Assembly (NCBI GenBank): GCA_027475525.1 | Contig: JAMWFC010000077.1 | Location: 558,001-622,000 of the forward strand | Length of the DNA: 64,000 bases | Reading direction: 5' to 3' | Source: Macrolepiota albuminosa | Lineage: Eukaryota; Basidiomycota; Agaricomycetes; Agaricales; Agaricaceae | Shown: positions 11,930-23,319 of the stretch, piece by piece | Position numbering within the stretch: position 1 is the stretch's first letter | How the letters are laid out: every line of letters begins with the position of its first letter | The notes under the pieces: model-generated | What the model was told of the DNA's origin: nothing | Databases searched by the model: none | The model's input: the letters and a program-made list of their open reading frames with translations, nothing else | Translations under genes and position numbers: made by a program

Positions 11930-12245
11930 TGTTAGTATGCGACTCTCAGCTGTGGCGGCGGCGCTCGGCTATCTCGCGTTTAATTTCCTTTTTCGTTTTC
12001 CTCCCCGTAAAGGCTCGATCGTTCTCAATTACTACTATACAGCACCTCAGCCACATCGTATAAAATGCTTTCTGTATTAGGAAATCCCTCAGTTCTTTTC
12101 CGGTGAACTGAGGGTGGGTCACTCCTTATTACTGTCGTTACTTCTAGTTACTCACTCTACCTGTAGAACAGTTACTTATTATTGCTACAGGTCAAACTCA
12201 GTTCTTTTCCGGTGAACTGAGGAACAGTTACTTATTATTGCTACA
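11930..12245 (+). repeat. 5' LTR of the Copia element
   Basis: Begins TGTTAGTATGCG and ends TTGCTACA. It contains two copies of an 8-bp stem hairpin, CTCAGTTC...GAACTGAG, at 12088-12112 and 12197-12221, and a duplicated CAGTTACTTATTATTGCTACA. A TATAAAA at about 12059 is a candidate promoter element. The sequence after 12245 (GGTTATAGGCCCCG) occupies the primer-binding position; I could not assign its tRNA. Confidence 0.94.
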
Positions 12246-12301
12246 GGTTATAGGCCCCGAAAAAGCGCTCATTACTACCACACACATTACCACACACAAA
12301 A

Positions 12302-13645
12302 ATGACGGTCACTACTACTACCACTGGAGGGAATAGTAATCCCCCTACATTCCCAGACGAATTCTTATTCGATGGCACCAATTACATCGCGTTTAGAGAC
12401 AGAGTCCTCCTTGCAGCACGACTTAAAGGTGCGGAAGGATACCTGAAAGGCTCCATCCCAGAACCTACAGCCAAGGTCACCATCCCGACACCGACCGCAA
12501 CTGAATGGTGGGACGAATCCCCATCGCTTCAAGAATGGCGGGCGAGGAATGCATGGGCGCTAGCTCTAATCGTATACAACTCAAAAAACCCCATCGGTCT
12601 TGGTATAAAAATGTCCGACACAGCTGCCAAGGCCTGGTCTACATTGAAGGAGATGTATGGGACAATCTCTGACTTGGGAGCAAACTCTGCCGAAAATGCG
12701 CTCAGGGCTGCAAAATACACGGATGGGATGGATTTTGCAGAACACATCACTGACCTTCGCTCAAAATGGAACAATGCCACAGAAAAAGGTGCTGACATCA
12801 AAGACCACCAGTTCCGTGCCATCATCATATCATCCCTTCCCGCATCCTGGGACTACATCGTGGCGTCACTCCAGTCAACGAAAACCTCTGTTGAGCTGAT
12901 TGCTGGCTTGACACTTCATTGGGAGAGGGTAAAAGAGCGGTCTTCGACGGCTGGTACAACCTCCACAGCATTGTTCACGAAAACTCCTCAACCTCAGAAG
13001 AAACTAGTCTGCGTTAACCCAAACTGCGGAAGGACTGGTCATTCAATCGGAAATTGTTACTGGAGAGGTGGGGGGAAGGAAGGACAATTTCCCCCGAACT
13101 TCGGACGAAGGAGAAACGCAGCAGCACCTCAGGCGAGTGGAAACTCCTCAACCCCAGCTCAAACTCAGAGCCCCGCCGCAAACATGGCGAATACCACTGC
13201 AGACCCCCAGACTACGTACGCATTGATGGCCACGCTTCCATTTGCGCCGGCCGCAGTATACGATGAGAAGATGAAACCTCTGGATGCGTACCTGGGAAGC
13301 ATAAAGGAATCGACCAATGCAGTGGCACTTCGAGCAGGAGGGAGCATCGCTAACTATGCAGACTCAGGAGCCACAGATCACTGCTTCGTGGAACGCGATG
13401 ACTTTGAGACTTACCAGGAATATCCAACTCCTCGTCAGGGGGTTGCCGCGAACCAGGGTGGAACCTTCAGCATCTTAGGAATGGGCACAGTACGAAAGCT
13501 TGTAGTCACAAATGGACGCACCTCCACACTCGTCTTCAGCAAGGCTCTCCACACCCCCGACCTGGCGGCAAACCTCATCTCAATCGGAAAATTTGACGAC
13601 GTAGGGTTCTCAGTAACGTTCAAAGGAGGAAAGGCACTTTTCTAA
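12302..13645 (+). CDS. Copia gag with start of protease
   Basis: The N-terminal part carries a UBN2-type gag fold (FLFDGTNYIAFRDRVLLAAR; AWSTLKEMYG; residues about 20-200). A zinc knuckle with CX4CX4HX4C spacing follows (CVNPNCGRTGHSIGNC, about residue 237). The protease motif is YADSGATDHCF (about residue 353). The reading frame meets TAA at 13643-13645 and then continues open in the same frame, so this is a nonsense break and not a natural gag terminus. CAA to TAA would explain it. Confidence 0.9.
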   Translation: MTVTTTTTGGNSNPPTFPDEFLFDGTNYIAFRDRVLLAARLKGAEGYLKGSIPEPTAKVTIPTPTATEWWDESPSLQEWRARNAWALALIVYNSKNPIGLGIKMSDTAAKAWSTLKEMYGTISDLGANSAENALRAAKYTDGMDFAEHITDLRSKWNNATEKGADIKDHQFRAIIISSLPASWDYIVASLQSTKTSVELIAGLTLHWERVKERSSTAGTTSTALFTKTPQPQKKLVCVNPNCGRTGHSIGNCYWRGGGKEGQFPPNFGRRRNAAAPQASGNSSTPAQTQSPAANMANTTADPQTTYALMATLPFAPAAVYDEKMKPLDAYLGSIKESTNAVALRAGGSIANYADSGATDHCFVERDDFETYQEYPTPRQGVAANQGGTFSILGMGTVRKLVVTNGRTSTLVFSKALHTPDLAANLISIGKFDDVGFSVTFKGGKALF

Positions 13646-16636
13646 GACAAATTAGGAACTGTGTTCATGGAGAGAAGAAAACTTAACCGAATGTACCTCC
13701 TTGACCTCCGCCCAGCCACAAGCGTCAAATCCAAACCTGGACCAACTCAACCTGACCCCCAAAACATGACAAAGGCTCTTGTTGCTAGTTCACTGAACAA
13801 ACCTGTTGAGCTGGACGTCTGGCACCGGCGGTTTGGCCATGCAAGCGTGCACTCTATCCGACGCTTAGAGACTCAAAAATTGGTCACTGGATTACACTTA
13901 AAAGGAGCAAGTGACGCACCTGGGCTCTGTGAGGACTGTATTTACGGCAAACACACTACTAGACCTTTTGATGGCACCTCAGAGGACATACAGACGCCAG
14001 GAACAAAGGTCTACGTCGACTTGTGGGGTCCTGCTACTGTGGTTTCTCTGGGGGGTGCAATCTACCTCATGATGTTCACTGATGCGGGCTCGTCACGACT
14101 CCAAGCCTCTTACCTAACGAATAAGGCAGGAAATACAACCCTGGCAGCAATGGAGTTCTACGTCAAAGAAGCAGAGCGGCAGACTGGGAATCGAGTTCGT
14201 ACTATCCAAGTAGATGGTGGACGGGAATGGGTCAACCATCTCTGGCACAACTTCTGCCGAGAGACTGGGATTGAGATCAAGACAGTTGTTCCCTACGCAC
14301 ACTCCCAAAATGGAGTTGTCGAACGCTTGATTCGCACAGTTTTTAACGGAGTCCGATGCTTGTTGGCCGAAAGTGGTTTACCTAAGAGTCTGTGGGCAGA
14401 GGCAGCATCCACGGTCATCTACACTCGAAATCTGTTGCCGTCATCTCGTCACCCCGACAGCGTACCTGAGGAGAAGTGGACTGGAAGGAAACAGGACGTG
14501 GGACATTTACGTCCATTTGGATGTATTGGGTATGCCAGGGTCCCCGAGGAGCTCATCAAATCAAAACTCGACCCTCAATCAATCAAATACGTCATGGTGG
14601 GGTACTCAAGCCACGGGTATCGACTCTACGACAAAAACACCCGTGTCATTGTCACCAGCCGAGATGTCATTTTTGAGGAAGGTGTGGGTCACCGAACGCT
14701 GGAGATCCCTGAAGACGATGATCTAGTCTCGAATTCCCCTGTGCCTTTGAATGAGACCGCACACACCATTCCATACCCTCGACAACAGATTGCGCCTCGG
14801 GTTCGCCCCAATGATGGCCCACTGCACTCTGAACAGGCTGCAACCATTAGCCCCACACTTCCCGCTGGAACAGAGGCGGAACCCACCTTACGATGATCTT
14901 CCCGAGTTACACGACCTACCCGGGCTGTACTTGAGTCTTGGGAGTCCTTAGACCTTCAGGCGGCTGCACGTGAAGCAGGTGAGGAGTGGGCTGATGATGG
15001 TGAGGCACCAGAGGCGCTGCTCACCACAGCTTTTGCTTTCCTTGCCTCAAAGTCAGATGCACCAGGTTTCCAGGTTCCGAAGAGTTACTGGGAAGCTATG
15101 AAGCAACCAGATTTGTGGGTACCAGCAATCGAGGCCGAATTGAAGGTTATGGATGATAAGGAGGTTTGGGAAGTTATTGAAGCAGGAAACGTACCAGAGG
15201 GCAAGAAGGTGGTGGATTGCATGTGGGTTTTTGCAAACAAGTTCGACGCCGAGGGAAACATCGTGAAGAGGAAGGCTCGACTGGTTGCAAAAGGATATAC
15301 TCAGGTACGGGGTGAAGACTTTGATGAAACTTACGCGTCGGTAGTGCAGCTGGAGTCGATGCGGATGACAGTAGCTATTGCGGCAGCATTGGGAATGCAC
15401 GTCTGGCAGGTTGATTTCACCTCAGCTTACCTCAACAGTGCTCTCGACCACACCGTATACATGAGACCTCCACCCGGTTTTCGAGGTGGGGAGGGAAAGG
15501 TTCTCCACCTCAAGAAAACACTCTACGGACTCATGCAAGGCGGTCACAACTGGTGGAACACACTGGACAAGACGTACGACGATCTGGGTTACCTAGCCTC
15601 TCGAGCAAACGGGTGTGTCCGGTACAAACGGGTTGGAGGGGAGCATACCATCACAGACAATTATAACGACGATGTCCTAGGAGCGTCTACTACCTCTGTG
15701 GGGGCTCAGATGGCAAAGGATGAGCTTGGCTCAAAGTTCGAGATCAAGGACTTGGGAGAATTGAAGTACATATTGGGAGTCCGGTTTGATAGGAACCCAG
15801 ATACCGGCGACATATCCTTATCCCAATGCCCCTACCTTGAACGTATGCTCGAACGTTTTGGCTTTAGGTCGTCAAACCCCAAGTACACACCCCTCCCAGC
15901 TGGCTTAGTCCTCACCGAATCTCAGTCCCCATCAAACGAATCAGAAAAGCATTATATGAAAGATAAACCATACCGAGAAGCCCTGGGGTCATTGATGTGG
16001 GCACAAGCTGCAACTCGACCCGACCTATCGTATGCCGTTGGCCTCCTTGCGAGATTCCAAAGTAACCCCGGACCTGCTCACTAGAAGGCTTTGACTCATG
16101 TGATGCAGTATGTGAACGGGACCTTGGACTACCACATAACCTATCGAAAAGGAGGGGATCTGAAACCTATCGGTTACGTCGACGCGGACTACGGAGGGGA
16201 TCTTGATACTCGTCGATCGACTGGAGGCTACATATACACGATGGCTGGGGGAGCTGTGTCCTGGAGCTCCAAACGACAACCCACCGTCGCACTCTCCACT
16301 ACCGAGGCTGAGTACATGGCATTGACCCGAGGCGCACAACAGGCCATGTGGATGTTCAATTGGCTCCTTGACGTTGATTTACCGCAGACCCTGCCAGCAA
16401 CTATTCACGTCGACAACTCCCCTGCCAAGTCCCTTGCTCAGTATACAAAGGGGCACGCTCGCGCAAAACACATTGACATTCGACACCACTACATTCGCGA
16501 ACGTGTAAAGAGGGGGGACATCGAAGTGACGCACATCCCTTCTACCGAAAACCCAGCCGACCTTTTCACCAAGCCTCTTCCCCATCCTTGCCACGAACAC
16601 CTCGTCGAGCTGTTACACCTCAAGCCGCAGCTTTGA
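13646..16636 (+). pseudogene. Copia pol: integrase, reverse transcriptase, RNase H (two further stops)
   Basis: The same frame as gag throughout. Integrase: GAG-type zinc-binding start WHRRFGHASVHS...CEDCIYGK, then the core with VDLWGP, QVDGGREW and NGVVERLIRTVF. RT: YWEAMKQPDLW, ARLVAKGYTQ, WQVDFTSAYLNS, and the active-site region NYNDDVLG where YVDD is usual. RNase H: DADYGGDLDTRRSTGG and STTEAEYMAL. Stops are TGA at 14894-14896 (CGA to TGA fits) and TAG at 16082-16084 (TGG to TAG fits, giving AHWKALTHVMQY as in relatives). I saw no frameshift. Confidence 0.9.
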
Positions 16637-16639
16637 GTC

Positions 16640-16647
16640 TGGGGGAG
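16640..16647 (+). other. polypurine tract of the Copia element
   Basis: GGGGGAG run directly before the 3' LTR, the normal site for plus-strand priming. Confidence 0.7.
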
Positions 16648-16963
16648 TGTTAGTATGCGACTCTCAGCTGTGGCGGCGGCGCTCGGCTATCTCGCGTTTA
16701 ATTTCCTTTTTCGTTTTCCTCCCCGTAAAGGCTCGATCGTTCTCGATTACTACTATACAGCACCTCAGCCACATCGTATAAAATGCTTTCTGTATTAGGA
16801 AATCCCTCAGTTCTTTTCCGGTGAACTGAGGGTGGGTCACTCCTTATTACTGTCGTTACTTCTAGTTACTCACTCTACCTGTAGAACAGTTACTTATTAT
16901 TGCTACAGGTCAAACTCAGTTCTTTTCCGGTGAACTGAGGAACAGTTACTTATTATTGCTACA
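16648..16963 (+). repeat. 3' LTR of the Copia element
   Basis: The same 316-bp unit as at 11930-12245, followed by the target duplication TGTCA at 16964. Confidence 0.94.
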
Positions 16964-17071
16964 TGTCAAACAGTACAACTACCTATAATCTCATAGTATA
17001 ATAGTGCTCCGAACACGCCGCATTGCGAACCACTGTTTGTAGCCTTACATTATCCCCCCTGCTTCGACAGT

Positions 17072-18322
17072 ATGGCATCAAATTCCGACGACAATATCAT
17101 GATACCCTTCCAACAGAATCAGCTACCAGGCCAAAGTCGTCAAATCAATTGTAAAATGGCATATCCATCTGGCGAGATAAAATTTGAAGGTTTCTTGCTC
17201 GCCAATAAATCTACTATTGCCCTCACAAACTACGGCAAGAAGTCGGGCAGTCTATGGGAAGGGAATGATCTTCTTCAACTAGGGGTTGTTATTTTAACAG
17301 CATCATTTTGGTCTTTCTGCCCGAATGGTAGAAAGGACGTTGAACCTTTTATGTCAAAAGGCCTTGATACGCTCTTGAAGGCTCTGAATACAGGAGAGCT
17401 TCAACTTCCGGATGCAGAAATATTGAAAATCCTGAAACGGAAAGGAGCAAGTGAATCACTAGCTTTCTACTGTGGTCTTGCTAGCATTCGGAGAGCAGTG
17501 TCAAAGCCTGACTATATGCGGGTCTGGATTGGCAGACTACGAAAGAGGAAGGAAAGGAGGTATACAGAGAGTTCTGGAGAAGCTACAGATCCCACAGACC
17601 CCGACTTCGAATGTGATGAAATTGACGAAGCAGAGGAAGTTGCGGCTAACATCATTGATGAAGCCGAAACAAACGACACCGCTATTGCATTCTTACGTAT
17701 GGTTATCACGGCAGTTCAAGAAAATCAAGATACTACCGACGGAAAGCCATTTCCTGCAGTACAGCGCTCCTCAGGCAAATATCACAAAATACCAACCACC
17801 TTAGGAACCTATACCTGTTGGACAGATGGCAGTATTGTTGTCAAAGCATTCTCCGACTCCAAAGTTTGGTCTCCTAATGTTGTTGCCATTACCGAAGTCA
17901 AAGTCAAGCGCCGTCACAAAATACATATCTTACCCCAACATATATCTCAGCTCAATGCCCAGATGTATCAAATTGCACTTGCCTACAAACGGTTAAATGC
18001 TGCCCAGGATTATAAAGATATTTCCGAGCAGGATCGGACTGTTTATCTGATCTGTGTGAATGGGATACACTTCAGAGCGTGCTGGGCAACCTACGGTGTA
18101 CACTGGCTCAACTCCCTCTTCGGTCCATTCTCCGAGCTTGGAGTTGTGGCACCCACAGAGAGTAACACAAGGCTTGGTTTCCAAAGGTTCTATGTTACCC
18201 AAGCGCTTTGTCTAGACAATCCATTTGGCCGAGAAGAAGCAGCAGAAATTCTCCTCTACATTGCCTTTCGTGTTGTCAGAATCGGTCATGAGTATGACAA
18301 GGTTGCTCAACCCTCAGGCTGA
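17072..18322 (+). CDS. hypothetical protein, possible PD-(D/E)XK-like core
   Basis: Single-exon gene of 416 codons, not recognised by family. The middle has an acidic, Asp/Glu-rich linker (about residues 165-205). Around residues 250-285 an Asp (CWTDGSIVVKAF) is followed about 20 residues later by ITEVKVKRR, then helical HISQLNAQMYQIALAYKRL. A D...ExK order followed by a Gln-containing helix is the arrangement of PD-(D/E)XK nuclease-fold proteins; this is my inference. The Copia element lies just upstream and probably interrupts the original promoter region. Composition resembles host genes more than transposons. Confidence 0.6.
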   Translation: MASNSDDNIMIPFQQNQLPGQSRQINCKMAYPSGEIKFEGFLLANKSTIALTNYGKKSGSLWEGNDLLQLGVVILTASFWSFCPNGRKDVEPFMSKGLDTLLKALNTGELQLPDAEILKILKRKGASESLAFYCGLASIRRAVSKPDYMRVWIGRLRKRKERRYTESSGEATDPTDPDFECDEIDEAEEVAANIIDEAETNDTAIAFLRMVITAVQENQDTTDGKPFPAVQRSSGKYHKIPTTLGTYTCWTDGSIVVKAFSDSKVWSPNVVAITEVKVKRRHKIHILPQHISQLNAQMYQIALAYKRLNAAQDYKDISEQDRTVYLICVNGIHFRACWATYGVHWLNSLFGPFSELGVVAPTESNTRLGFQRFYVTQALCLDNPFGREEAAEILLYIAFRVVRIGHEYDKVAQPSG

Positions 18323-19604
18323 TTGAACTTTTAATGTTTCACCTGTTGCATTGTCCTCTACCATTCTTGACTGGTCCTATAATACTATAGATGTGTCTTC
18401 ATTACGTTGTGAATGCAACTGTCATAAATAGTATATTGATGCATCTTGATTCCACCGTCCACCCCAATGACCGATTCAAACCCAGGCACTGTTCCAGAGC
18501 AGTAACTGTCTAACCAGCTGCATGCACCAATCTGTCATGACGTGTTCTATAAACCAGCTGGCCCTCCAAGAACAAGTTGAAGAAATGCGCAAAGGCGGCA
18601 GAGAAAGAGAGAAAGGCTGTGCTATATATGTGAACGTTAACAAGACTCGGGCTTGCCTAGGGCTTTCTCTGATGCCCAAGAGACTGACGATAAATTCAGT
18701 CTGAGTTGTTCATCGATTCATTCTGTGGATCACATAGAATTGAATCGTGTCCGACCACAACATCTGTTTTGTGTTTCCTCCACGATGGCCTATGTCCAGG
18801 TTGAGACTGATGACGTGAGTTTCTCCTTTGCTGACCTGACTCCATCGTTAAACGGTCTTTGTAGAGGCTTGAGGGGGCTTGTAATTCAAATGCAAGGCAT
18901 TCTCAATATGGCTTTGTGCAACCATTCATCGCATTTATCTTAGCTTCCCTCGGTGCAGATGGAGGTGCTGGAGATAGAGACACACACTCACAAGGGAGGT
19001 CTCCCGGTCTGGGCAACACAGACAGAGATACAGTTTGTCACGTTTACACCATTCGAACAGCATAGGCTGACGATCGAGCAGGGTACCTTGAGGAACAGCG
19101 CAAAGCCATGGGGGGCTTTTGGACAGTTGAGTACTACCAACAATATTAATTTTTATCTTGACACGCAGACAGTACGTTTCCAGGCATCTCGTAGTGGATA
19201 ATGTGATGTTTACTCAAACCAGGTATCAAAAAGGTGTGATGCCACCCTCATCCCAACGTCCACGAAATACCTCTCTACGCACCTTAATCCTCCCGATCTT
19301 TACGGTCCTTTCTCTCTAACAGCTTTTATTTTTACCCTCTTCTTGTCATTGAGTCTCGCAGCTTCAATATCGACATACCTTTTCGCTTCTCGGACGGAAT
19401 ACAACTATGATTTTACTCTACTCTCCGTTGCAGTAACGATTGTGTACACATAAGGTATTGGCCTTCCCATGTTGCCTTGGGATGGTTTACGGTATCTGGG
19501 CATCGAGGAATGAAGCGTAGTCGAGGGCAGTTGCAATGTGGGGTTATTCCCAATTTGTCTGGATCCCTGTTTCTGTGCATTTTCTGTGGTCTATGTCCTT
19601 ACAG
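18323..19604. other. no confident gene
   Basis: A short possible exon begins at 18785 (MAYVQVETDD followed by a GTGAGT donor), and an open frame at 18953-19201 contains PVWATQTEIQFVTFTPFEQ. I recognise neither, and they do not join into a convincing gene. A tRNA-like sequence lies at 18468-18538. Confidence 0.4.
18468..18538 (-). repeat. tRNA-like sequence
   Basis: The minus strand starts TGACAGAT and ends ATCGGTCA, forming an acceptor-like stem with one mismatch. It has an A-box-like GCAGCTGGTTAGAC and a B-box-like GGGTTTGAATC where a CG has become TG. The T-stem does not pair well, so this is a tRNA-derived relic and not a tRNA gene. Confidence 0.4.
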
Positions 19605-20061
19605 TCCGTTCAACATTTGGGCTAACACGGTTCTCTAGCTTACGACACATCTCGCCCATATTCCCAGAACCAGGCCTTATCATCTGCTCGGAGCGGAAAG
19701 GTCTCACCTCCAATGTTCTGCATTGTTTCGACATCATCCTGCCTTCAGCATCATTGCGATCCATGTCATTGCCGTCGTGTTCCAACTCTTCCCAAGCCTC
19801 TACCTCATCAATAATATCAACTCCTGGCCCCGTAGAGCTGACCACAAGAAGTAGGGACAGCTCTAACGCGCAAGCAACACAGGTATCTTTGCTGGACTTG
19901 GGATCAAGGGGCTCTGCATGAGTGTGAGCATCGGTATGGGCATTCATGTGGGTGTTAGTGGGACGCAGCAGAGCGAATGAGGGCAATAGGGTGGAGAAGG
20001 AGGATACGAGTATTGGTGTCGAGGCGTGGTTGAGGAGAGCGGCCAAAGGATCATCGAGGCC
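19605..20061. repeat. segment S, left copy
   Basis: Homologous to 51862-52402 in the same orientation. Shared landmarks are ACACATCTC.CCCATATT, ATCATCTGCTC, CAATCCATGT and GCCAAAGGAT. This copy keeps its CpGs and has a 151-codon open frame on the minus strand (20046-19591) with an acidic stretch (DIIDEVEAWEELEHDGNDMD), which I do not recognise. The right copy is eroded by transitions. Confidence 0.7.
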
Positions 20062-20064
20062 TAC

Positions 20065-20230
20065 CGATTACATTGTTGGCACAGCCTCGTAGTAGGTGCG
20101 TTCAAGGGATCTTTGTTCACTTGTTTTGAATGTATAGGATAACTGTTTACTCAGTTTCAGACTACTTTCACGCATCGCCTTTTTTTACTTCCCCTGTCGT
20201 TCTTCCAGATATTGTCATTCTAACGGCGAA
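20065..20230. repeat. unit F fragment without its gene
   Basis: Matches the flank seen at 10490-10650 and 21925-22040 (GCCTCGTAGTAGGTGC, TTTACTCAGTTTCAGACTAC, GTCGTTCTTCCAGATATTG). It ends at about 20225, where an unrelated coding tail begins. Confidence 0.7.
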
Positions 20231-20325
20231 CTGGAACGATATATTCGATGTGAGTCGCACATCCGTGATCGAGCCTCCGTTTTCATTCAAACTCGGCATT
20301 AGCAAAGTATCAGTTCAAGCGGTTC

Positions 20326-21426
20326 ATGAACAAATCAGTGTTGGTTACCTCGAAGCTTGGTCCTTCTAGAGCCCACACGTCGGCTACTTCAAACGGAAGT
20401 CCTTCAAATGACAGTTCTCAAGCTGCGGTGACACCTCTGACGTCGGCTGTTTCCAGCCCTTCAGTTTCTACTCAATCACCCCAGACAATGGCACCACGTC
20501 GATCTACCCTCGCGACAACTGCTCCTGCTCAAGCCTTCTCTCAGCCGTCTACACCTCAGTACCCTCCTCAGTCACAGGCGCAGACGCAGCCCAATGTGAC
20601 CCCGAATACGAATGGAAATGGTGTCTGGGCCGACTTAGTATCCCTGCAAAACACATCGAGTAGTTCTTCCCTTCCATTGCAATTCCAGTCACAATCCCAG
20701 CTATCACTGAGCGTTAACCCTCAGGGATACCAGACCTCGATGGTTACTGGTATAAATCCCTTTCAGCAACAGCATGTAGCATCGAATCCCTATTCTCAGC
20801 AATTATACGTTACCTCAGGGCTTCCAGGCCAGTCGGTTTCGTCAGGCACAGCATTCTCTACTTCGACTGTCCTTGGTAGTTCCCAGCAGCAATCATTTTT
20901 GGCCACCACACAGCCTCTGGTCTCGGCGTCAGCCGTGCAGACGCAGAACAACGGTAACTATTTCCATCCACAACCACAGCAAGTAGCAACAGCTGGACAG
21001 GCGCTATTCGTTATGGATAATGGACAGAGCAGCGACTTTATGTCGGCCTCTACAACACAAGGGCATTTCCTTTCCTCCAGCCCGGCTCAATTTCCCTCAC
21101 AGAGCCCGGTGTCGACGACTCCCCAACCGACCATGTTCTCGACCACACCCCAGCCTCAAATGCTTTCGACGACCCCTCAGTTGCAGACCCAGTCGCAGAT
21201 GACGTTCGTGGCGACACCTAGCCAGCAGTTCCAAATGCAGCAGCAGGGCGGATTGGGTGTTGGATCCCTGCAGTCGCAGAACCACATGATGGGCCAGCCG
21301 CCTTTTGGTACTGGTCCGCTTCAGCTTCAGGTGATGATGCAACCCTCGGGACAATACGGCGGGGCTTTGCAACAGCCATTCTCGGCTGGCGGTTTTTCCG
21401 GCAGCCAACAATGGGGCCCGATGTAA
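20326..21426 (+). pseudogene. isolated Gln/Ser/Pro-rich tail, resembling the C-terminus of an ArfGAP protein
   Basis: A 366-codon open frame ending at TAA 21424. It is low in complexity (Q, S, P, T), with GVWADLVSLQ at about residue 100, an NPF motif (INPFQQQ, about residue 145) and short repeats STTPQPTMF / STTPQPQML / STTPQLQTQ. WADL plus NPF in a Gln-rich tail is what I know from C-termini of fungal Arf GTPase-activating proteins, but the zinc-finger GAP domain is absent upstream, where unit F lies instead. It looks like a 5'-truncated gene fragment that kept its frame. It could still be expressed from a new promoter. Confidence 0.5.
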
Positions 21427-22212
21427 GTTGGTGGCCTATGATATTGTGTGATCGTCTTTGTTTCGGTTTAGGATGGAGATGGAGCCGATCGTGTGGTCTT
21501 GCTCAAAAATAGCTTACACCTGGATTTTCTATGGTTCTATGGTCTAATTAATGTACGTCTGCGATGAATGATGCACGCATGCTTCATTGCAGACTCGGAC
21601 AGTGTAGTTAGTATGTTTAATTTAGCACAATATTACATGAAATAGTTCACTCTTTGTAAAACAACATCAAAGAAAGGAGGGCCAAGCGTGCGCGTAAGAC
21701 GGCAAAGAACATAAGAACAGTGTATATGGGCTACATACCAACAAAGCGCGCAATCGATCTGATGGAAAGGCCCATTGTCAAAGCCTCATCCAAAACAAAT
21801 CATTTGCAGAAAGATAAATAGGCTGTAGAGCGTGACTGGCCGGCCATACGACCACTCGCAAGACTCCTCACATCAAGATCTACGACCGCAAACCAATCCG
21901 ACAATGTTGAATGTATTTTTTTTACTCATAGTGAGGATAACTGTTTACTCAGTTTCAGACTACTTTCACGCATCACCTTTTTTTTACTTCCCTGTGCATT
22001 CCTGTCGTTCTTCCACATATTGTCATTCTAAGAAATGAAAAGGCTAGTATTTCGATGCATTGTGGAGGATTCATACATTTGAATCCTAGAGTATTTACGA
22101 GGATAAAAATTGACCAGTATCGAGTGGAGTATATTTAAAGTGAATACAGGATGACAGGGTCACTCAGACACAACCTGTAAAACAGTCACAGGGCCTCCTT
22201 AAATGACAACAG
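21427..22212. other. intergenic plus unit F
   Basis: The first 500 bp show nothing recognisable. From about 21925 the repeated flank F begins and leads into the 3' end of family copy 2. Confidence 0.5.
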
Positions 22213-23091
22213 TTAAATGGTCGCGAGTCTACTGTAACGAATGCGCGGAATCTTAGCACCTTCATCGATAAGGCCTACAAGGACCCGGAAGAGATCAACT
22301 TTGTTCCAGTCAGAGTCAGGATTGGTAGGGACATCGATAACTTCGCGACTAAGTTTGATAGGTTCCAACGTCTCGCGACCTTCCTTGAGAGCAGTAACCG
22401 TATCGGACGGAACCCAGCCAGTCAATAGCACCAATTTCCGGTGGGTGGCGGTGGGATACATGACGTGGGCCTAAAAAAGCAATCAGGATGAGTATTGTGC
22501 TCAAAATTGAAGAAGACCTCGATATGCCTTATAGACTCCATCTGGTCCACCAGAAAAGTCCTTCTGATCGCCAGCCATTGCTATCAAAGCAGCAATATCA
22601 AACGCATCCATGGAAACTTCAGCCTGTGGGATGTTCTCCAAATCTGGAATCAGCTCAAGACACTCTTCGTAGCGTGCTTCGCTGTTAGTAAGATGAAAGA
22701 TAGGTAACCCATTGACTGAGCAGCCTAGAAGTAATGGAACATCAAAGTCTTCACCATTGACCGCAATCGTGTGAAAACTGGAGTTTTCAACAGAAGTCTG
22801 CCTGTCATCACCAATCATGCCCATGGTATAGTTGATTGTTTCGCATAACTGCATGTATAGCTCGTCTACCGTACCCTGACCAATCGTTGTCTCCAGATGA
22901 TGCATATAGCGCTAAAGTGGCTCGCACGGGAGGGAAAGTGGGACACGTCCTCTCGGGGAGCGATAAGCAGCAGGTCCAGGGATAATGAGGGCTTCGATGT
23001 CTTGTGGTGACCATAGAGCTGGGTCAAATTGATCCAACGAGCGGTTATGAAGAGGATTGAGCCTAAGGGGCTTGAAGATGTTCCTACCCAT
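22213..23091 (-). pseudogene. two-exon family, copy 2 (stop codon and altered donor)
   Basis: Exon 1 is 23091-22528 and exon 2 is 22470-22213. Family blocks are present (SPQDIEALIIPGPAAY, NGLPIFHLTNSEARYEE, FDIAALIAMAGDQ; exon 2 YPTATHRKLVLLTGWVP, VIDVPTNPDSDW). An in-frame TAG occurs at 22914-22912 in the block that reads HQPLKNYMHHLE in copy 1, and the intron donor is GC instead of GT. Exon 2 is eight residues longer than in copies 1 and 3. Divergence from copies 1 and 3 is larger than theirs from each other. Confidence 0.7.
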
Positions 23092-23319
23092 CTCATCCTT
23101 GTGTGCTCATGTCTAGTATACAAAATATGAGTTACAAAGTTGAAACAAAGTTTTCATGAAATCAGAGTCCCAACAATCACGTGTGTCAACACCCTTTCTC
23201 ACACAAAATCGCTGACGACATCAGAAATCAGACTGTTTCTACAATTTCTGAACTACCCACCATGCCTTCTGTATTATTTATGGGACAGGCTACTTCATGT
23301 ATTGGGGAGATGCTGTGTG

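Larger units (their letters stand above)
11930..16963 (+). mobile_element. Ty1/Copia LTR retrotransposon, nearly complete
   Basis: Two 316-bp LTRs (TG...CA) differ at one position that I can see (A at 12027, G at 16745). They are flanked by the 5-bp target duplication TGTCA (11925-11929 and 16964-16968). Gag, protease, integrase, RT and RNase H occur in Copia order in one frame, interrupted by three stop codons. It sits between family copy 1 and the gene at 17072, ending about 110 bp before that start codon. Confidence 0.96.
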
